Assembly: GCF_000152985.1 (NCBI RefSeq)
Contig: NZ_CH672395.1
Coordinates: 3,941,823-4,005,822 of the forward strand
Direction: 5' to 3'
Origin: Leeuwenhoekiella blandensis MED217
GTDB taxonomy: Bacteria; Bacteroidota; Bacteroidia; Flavobacteriales; Flavobacteriaceae
Length of the DNA: 64,000 nt
Below, piece after piece: positions 61,992 to 64,000 of this stretch. How positions within the stretch are numbered: the first letter of the stretch is position 1; the number at the start of each line of letters is the position of its first letter. The position numbers and the translations under genes were made by a program. The notes under the pieces were generated by a model. That model had not been told where the DNA came from. It worked only from the letters and a program-made list of their open reading frames with translations, and did no database searches.

Positions 61992-63335
61992 CTACAATTC
62001 AAAGGCTTCTAACAATTCATCATCCTTATCATAAGGATAAGCTCTCCACGTAAAACCTGTTCCTTCATATTTCCAAACGACTTCTTTGTCTTGCGTTACC
62101 TCCCAACAGCCATAATCTCCTTCGGTGATGAGCGTATTACCATTACTCATGCGATAGGCTCCAGAAACTCTTGGCGCAAATAAATCTTCATCAGTAAAAC
62201 TCCATACCACCTGAAGTTCGTTGTCGCTTTCCGCTTTTAACTCATAGTTTGCCGGTTGTTGCAATTCATAAACGACAGATTGTGTAACACCTCCTAGTCC
62301 GCCGTTAGCATAAACCATCACATTATTAGACTCCGGAACCATATTTACGCCGTGATTATAGAAAAAGGAACGCTCACCTGCAGTGTTGTTATAAGCTCCG
62401 GGATTACCAAATCTATAGACTAAATCACCCGCAGTACCCGAAGCTTCTTCTGTGGTTGTATTATGATCTATGACCCATACTTCGCTATAAAAATTGACGC
62501 TCATAAAAACAAGGTCGTGCTCTTCATCGTAGGCAATCCCGTTAGCGTGCATAATATCGCCATTAAAGCTATCTGCCTCGCGCAAGGGATCCCGATAATT
62601 GAGATCTATCAACTGCGGATGTTCTGCGATTGTTCCAAAATTCGGCTTGTCTTGATTTAGATCTTGTATGGTATGATCCCACGAACTCCATTGCCATACG
62701 ATCTCGTTTGTATTAGGATTGATTTCTATAAGCTTTTCGGCATAAATCACATCATCCTGATAGGCATAGCCAAAGCTTTCTTGCGCTTCATCAAGCGGCC
62801 TTCCTTCCCAAATTAAGACCAGAATATTACCATTGGGTAAGCGCTCTACATCGTGATGCCCTAATTCAAATGCTGTAGCTACTATATAACTCCATTTTAC
62901 TGAATTATCAGGGTTTACCAATTGCACTACACCACCATATCCTCCAAAACTAAAAGAAACGTCATCCGCTATTAAACTAACGAGCAATTCTGAATTTTCA
63001 ATCAACTCAGCGTCGTTACCTATTCCGCGTTCAAGTTCCCACTCATGGCGTATTTCAGCTTTGTCCTTGTTGATCAAATACACCCTGTTAAAACCTACGT
63101 CATTCACGAGTACATAACCGTCGCCAGCCAAACTCTCATTATATAGCTCTACTTCGCCGGCGATCTCGTACTCACTTTGTGGTTCTTCTGGCTCCTCGGG
63201 TTCTTCTGGTTCTTCTGGTTCTTCAGGAAGATTTTCTTCTGGTTTTTCTTTTTCGACCTCTTCAAAATTAGGATTGTCCTCGGAACAGGCCACAGAAAGA
63301 CTTAGCCAACAAAGGCATAGGATAATTTTTCTCAT
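61992..63335 (-). CDS. Arylsulfotransferase (ASST)-family lipoprotein
   Basis: A 447-residue lipoprotein: signal MRKIILCLCWLSLSVAC (lipobox SVAC), a linker of repeated EEP units (~35-52), then a six-bladed beta-propeller of the arylsulfotransferase family (GELVxNDVGFNRVYLINKDKAEIRHEW-type, HHDVERLPNGNILVLIWEGR ~155, HANGIAYDEEHDLVFMS ~265, YRMSNGNTLITEGDYGCWEV ~395). The family includes periplasmic sulfotransferases and inactive members; catalysis is not established here. Confidence 0.82.
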   Translation of the reverse strand: MRKIILCLCWLSLSVACSEDNPNFEEVEKEKPEENLPEEPEEPEEPEEPEEPQSEYEIAGEVELYNESLAGDGYVLVNDVGFNRVYLINKDKAEIRHEWELERGIGNDAELIENSELLVSLIADDVSFSFGGYGGVVQLVNPDNSVKWSYIVATAFELGHHDVERLPNGNILVLIWEGRPLDEAQESFGYAYQDDVIYAEKLIEINPNTNEIVWQWSSWDHTIQDLNQDKPNFGTIAEHPQLIDLNYRDPLREADSFNGDIMHANGIAYDEEHDLVFMSVNFYSEVWVIDHNTTTEEASGTAGDLVYRFGNPGAYNNTAGERSFFYNHGVNMVPESNNVMVYANGGLGGVTQSVVYELQQPANYELKAESDNELQVVWSFTDEDLFAPRVSGAYRMSNGNTLITEGDYGCWEVTQDKEVVWKYEGTGFTWRAYPYDKDDELLEAFEL

Positions 63336-63439
63336 AACATTTTTTGATTGAAGAATGGCACATTATGCGCCAATTGCCGCTTCTAAAATAGACAAAAAAC
63401 GTTTGAAACTATTGAAAACGAAATACTTATTGAAAAAAG

Positions 63440-64000
63440 CTATTTTTTCCCTTCCCATTCTGCGTAAAATTGCTCGAGAAAATCTAGCATAAACTGGTGA
63501 CGTACCTGAGCAATTTGACGGGCAGTTTCAGTATGCATTTTATCTTTTAACAAGAGTAATTTCTCATAAAAATGATTGATGGTAGGCGCCTCAGACTTTT
63601 TATATTCTTCGGCAGTCATATCGGGTTTTGGAGGAATTGCAGGATTGTATAGTTTTCGGTTTTTAAAGCCACCGTAATTGAAGGTTCTGGCAATACCAAT
63701 AGCGCCTATTGCGTCCAAACGATCTGCGTCCTGTACGATCTTGAGTTCTATACTTGAATAGTCTGATTTAGGATTTCCGCCACGATATGAAACATTAGCG
63801 ACGATTTTCACTACAGCTTCTAGGCGTGAAAAAGCAACATTTTGAGATTGTAAAAATTCACGCGCCATTTTAGGACCTATTTGCTCGTCTCCCTTATAAA
63901 ACTTTGAATCTGCTATATCGTGAAGCAGAGCGCCTAAAGAAACTACTACTACATCTGCTTCCGTCTCGCCTTTAGCGATATTTAAAGCGTTTTTGTACAC
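63440..64000 (-). CDS. HD-domain phosphohydrolase (5' end beyond the window)
   Basis: At least 186 residues with the HD-domain motif ALLHDIADSKFYKGDEQIG (HD near the start of the visible part) and VQDADRLDAIGAIGIARTF, typical of YedJ/PF01966-type metal-dependent phosphohydrolases. The start codon and probably the first His ligand lie past position 64000. Substrate unknown. Confidence 0.85.
   Translation of the reverse strand: MYKNALNIAKGETEADVVVVSLGALLHDIADSKFYKGDEQIGPKMAREFLQSQNVAFSRLEAVVKIVANVSYRGGNPKSDYSSIELKIVQDADRLDAIGAIGIARTFNYGGFKNRKLYNPAIPPKPDMTAEEYKKSEAPTINHFYEKLLLLKDKMHTETARQIAQVRHQFMLDFLEQFYAEWEGKK

Noticed and set aside
1-64000. CRISPR arrays, tRNA, rRNA, tmRNA or RNase P RNA
   Set aside because: No regularly spaced direct repeats and no cloverleaf-like or conserved RNA sequences were seen in the intergenic gaps.

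Overview
The window reads as a chromosomal segment of a Bacteroidota bacterium, most likely a Flavobacteriaceae member. Evidence: a SusC/SusD outer-membrane pair, OlsF-type acyltransferase fusion, DUF4286 and TIGR03643 proteins, a DUF4212/symporter pair, almost no Shine-Dalgarno sites, and several promoters matching the Bacteroidota -7 box TAnnTTTG (best example: TTG-N17-TATCTTTG before metG). Protein families were assigned from motifs and recall, without database searches.

Layout. 0-11.9 kb: housekeeping genes (TPR lipoprotein-like protein, DUF4286, ksgA, mgtE, thioesterase, 2-hydroxyacid dehydrogenase), a MarR regulator with a palindrome at its start codon leading a VOC/GNAT operon, then on the minus strand an OlsF-like lipid acyltransferase, an aspartokinase, a GNAT enzyme and a TerB protein. 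12-19.9 kb: a four-gene DNA-repair cluster (MBL-fold exonuclease, ATP-dependent ligase, Lhr-type DEXH helicase, PdeM phosphoesterase), interrupted by a DUF559 endonuclease module between inverted double-hairpin repeats and by a VOC gene with its own palindromic upstream region. 19.8-34.1 kb: RES/Xre toxin-antitoxin pair, flavin disulfide oxidoreductase, mfd, a membrane-anchored XRE regulator, yraN, an LD-carboxypeptidase, metG, tex, a histone-deacetylase-like hydrolase and a lipoprotein. 34.2-39.2 kb: acetate module (DUF4212 subunit, sodium symporter, acs) bracketed by two copies of a 57-bp repeat, then two small membrane proteins. 39.2-48.2 kb: short SSB, class-V aminotransferase-fold enzyme, YfiT-like DinB protein, zinc-ribbon protein, CBS protein, M28 membrane peptidase, NAD-binding epimerase-like protein, and an aspartokinase divergent from an ACT-domain protein. 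48.2-51.2 kb: minus-strand secreted proteins including three diverged paralogous lipoproteins. 51.4-56.1 kb: SusC/SusD pair. 56.1-59.0 kb: AT-rich accessory patch with two unknown genes (one HEPN-like) separated by an attC-like structure, plus a complete IS3 element. 59.0-64 kb: MORN-repeat protein, PiT phosphate transporter, arylsulfotransferase-family lipoprotein and a truncated HD-domain hydrolase.

The strongest candidates for undescribed biology are the DUF559 module with REP-like inverted double hairpins inside the repair operon, the attC-like structure in the AT-rich patch, the three-paralog lipoprotein cluster, and the ACT-domain protein sharing a palindromic promoter with aspartokinase. 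No CRISPR array, rRNA or tRNA was seen.
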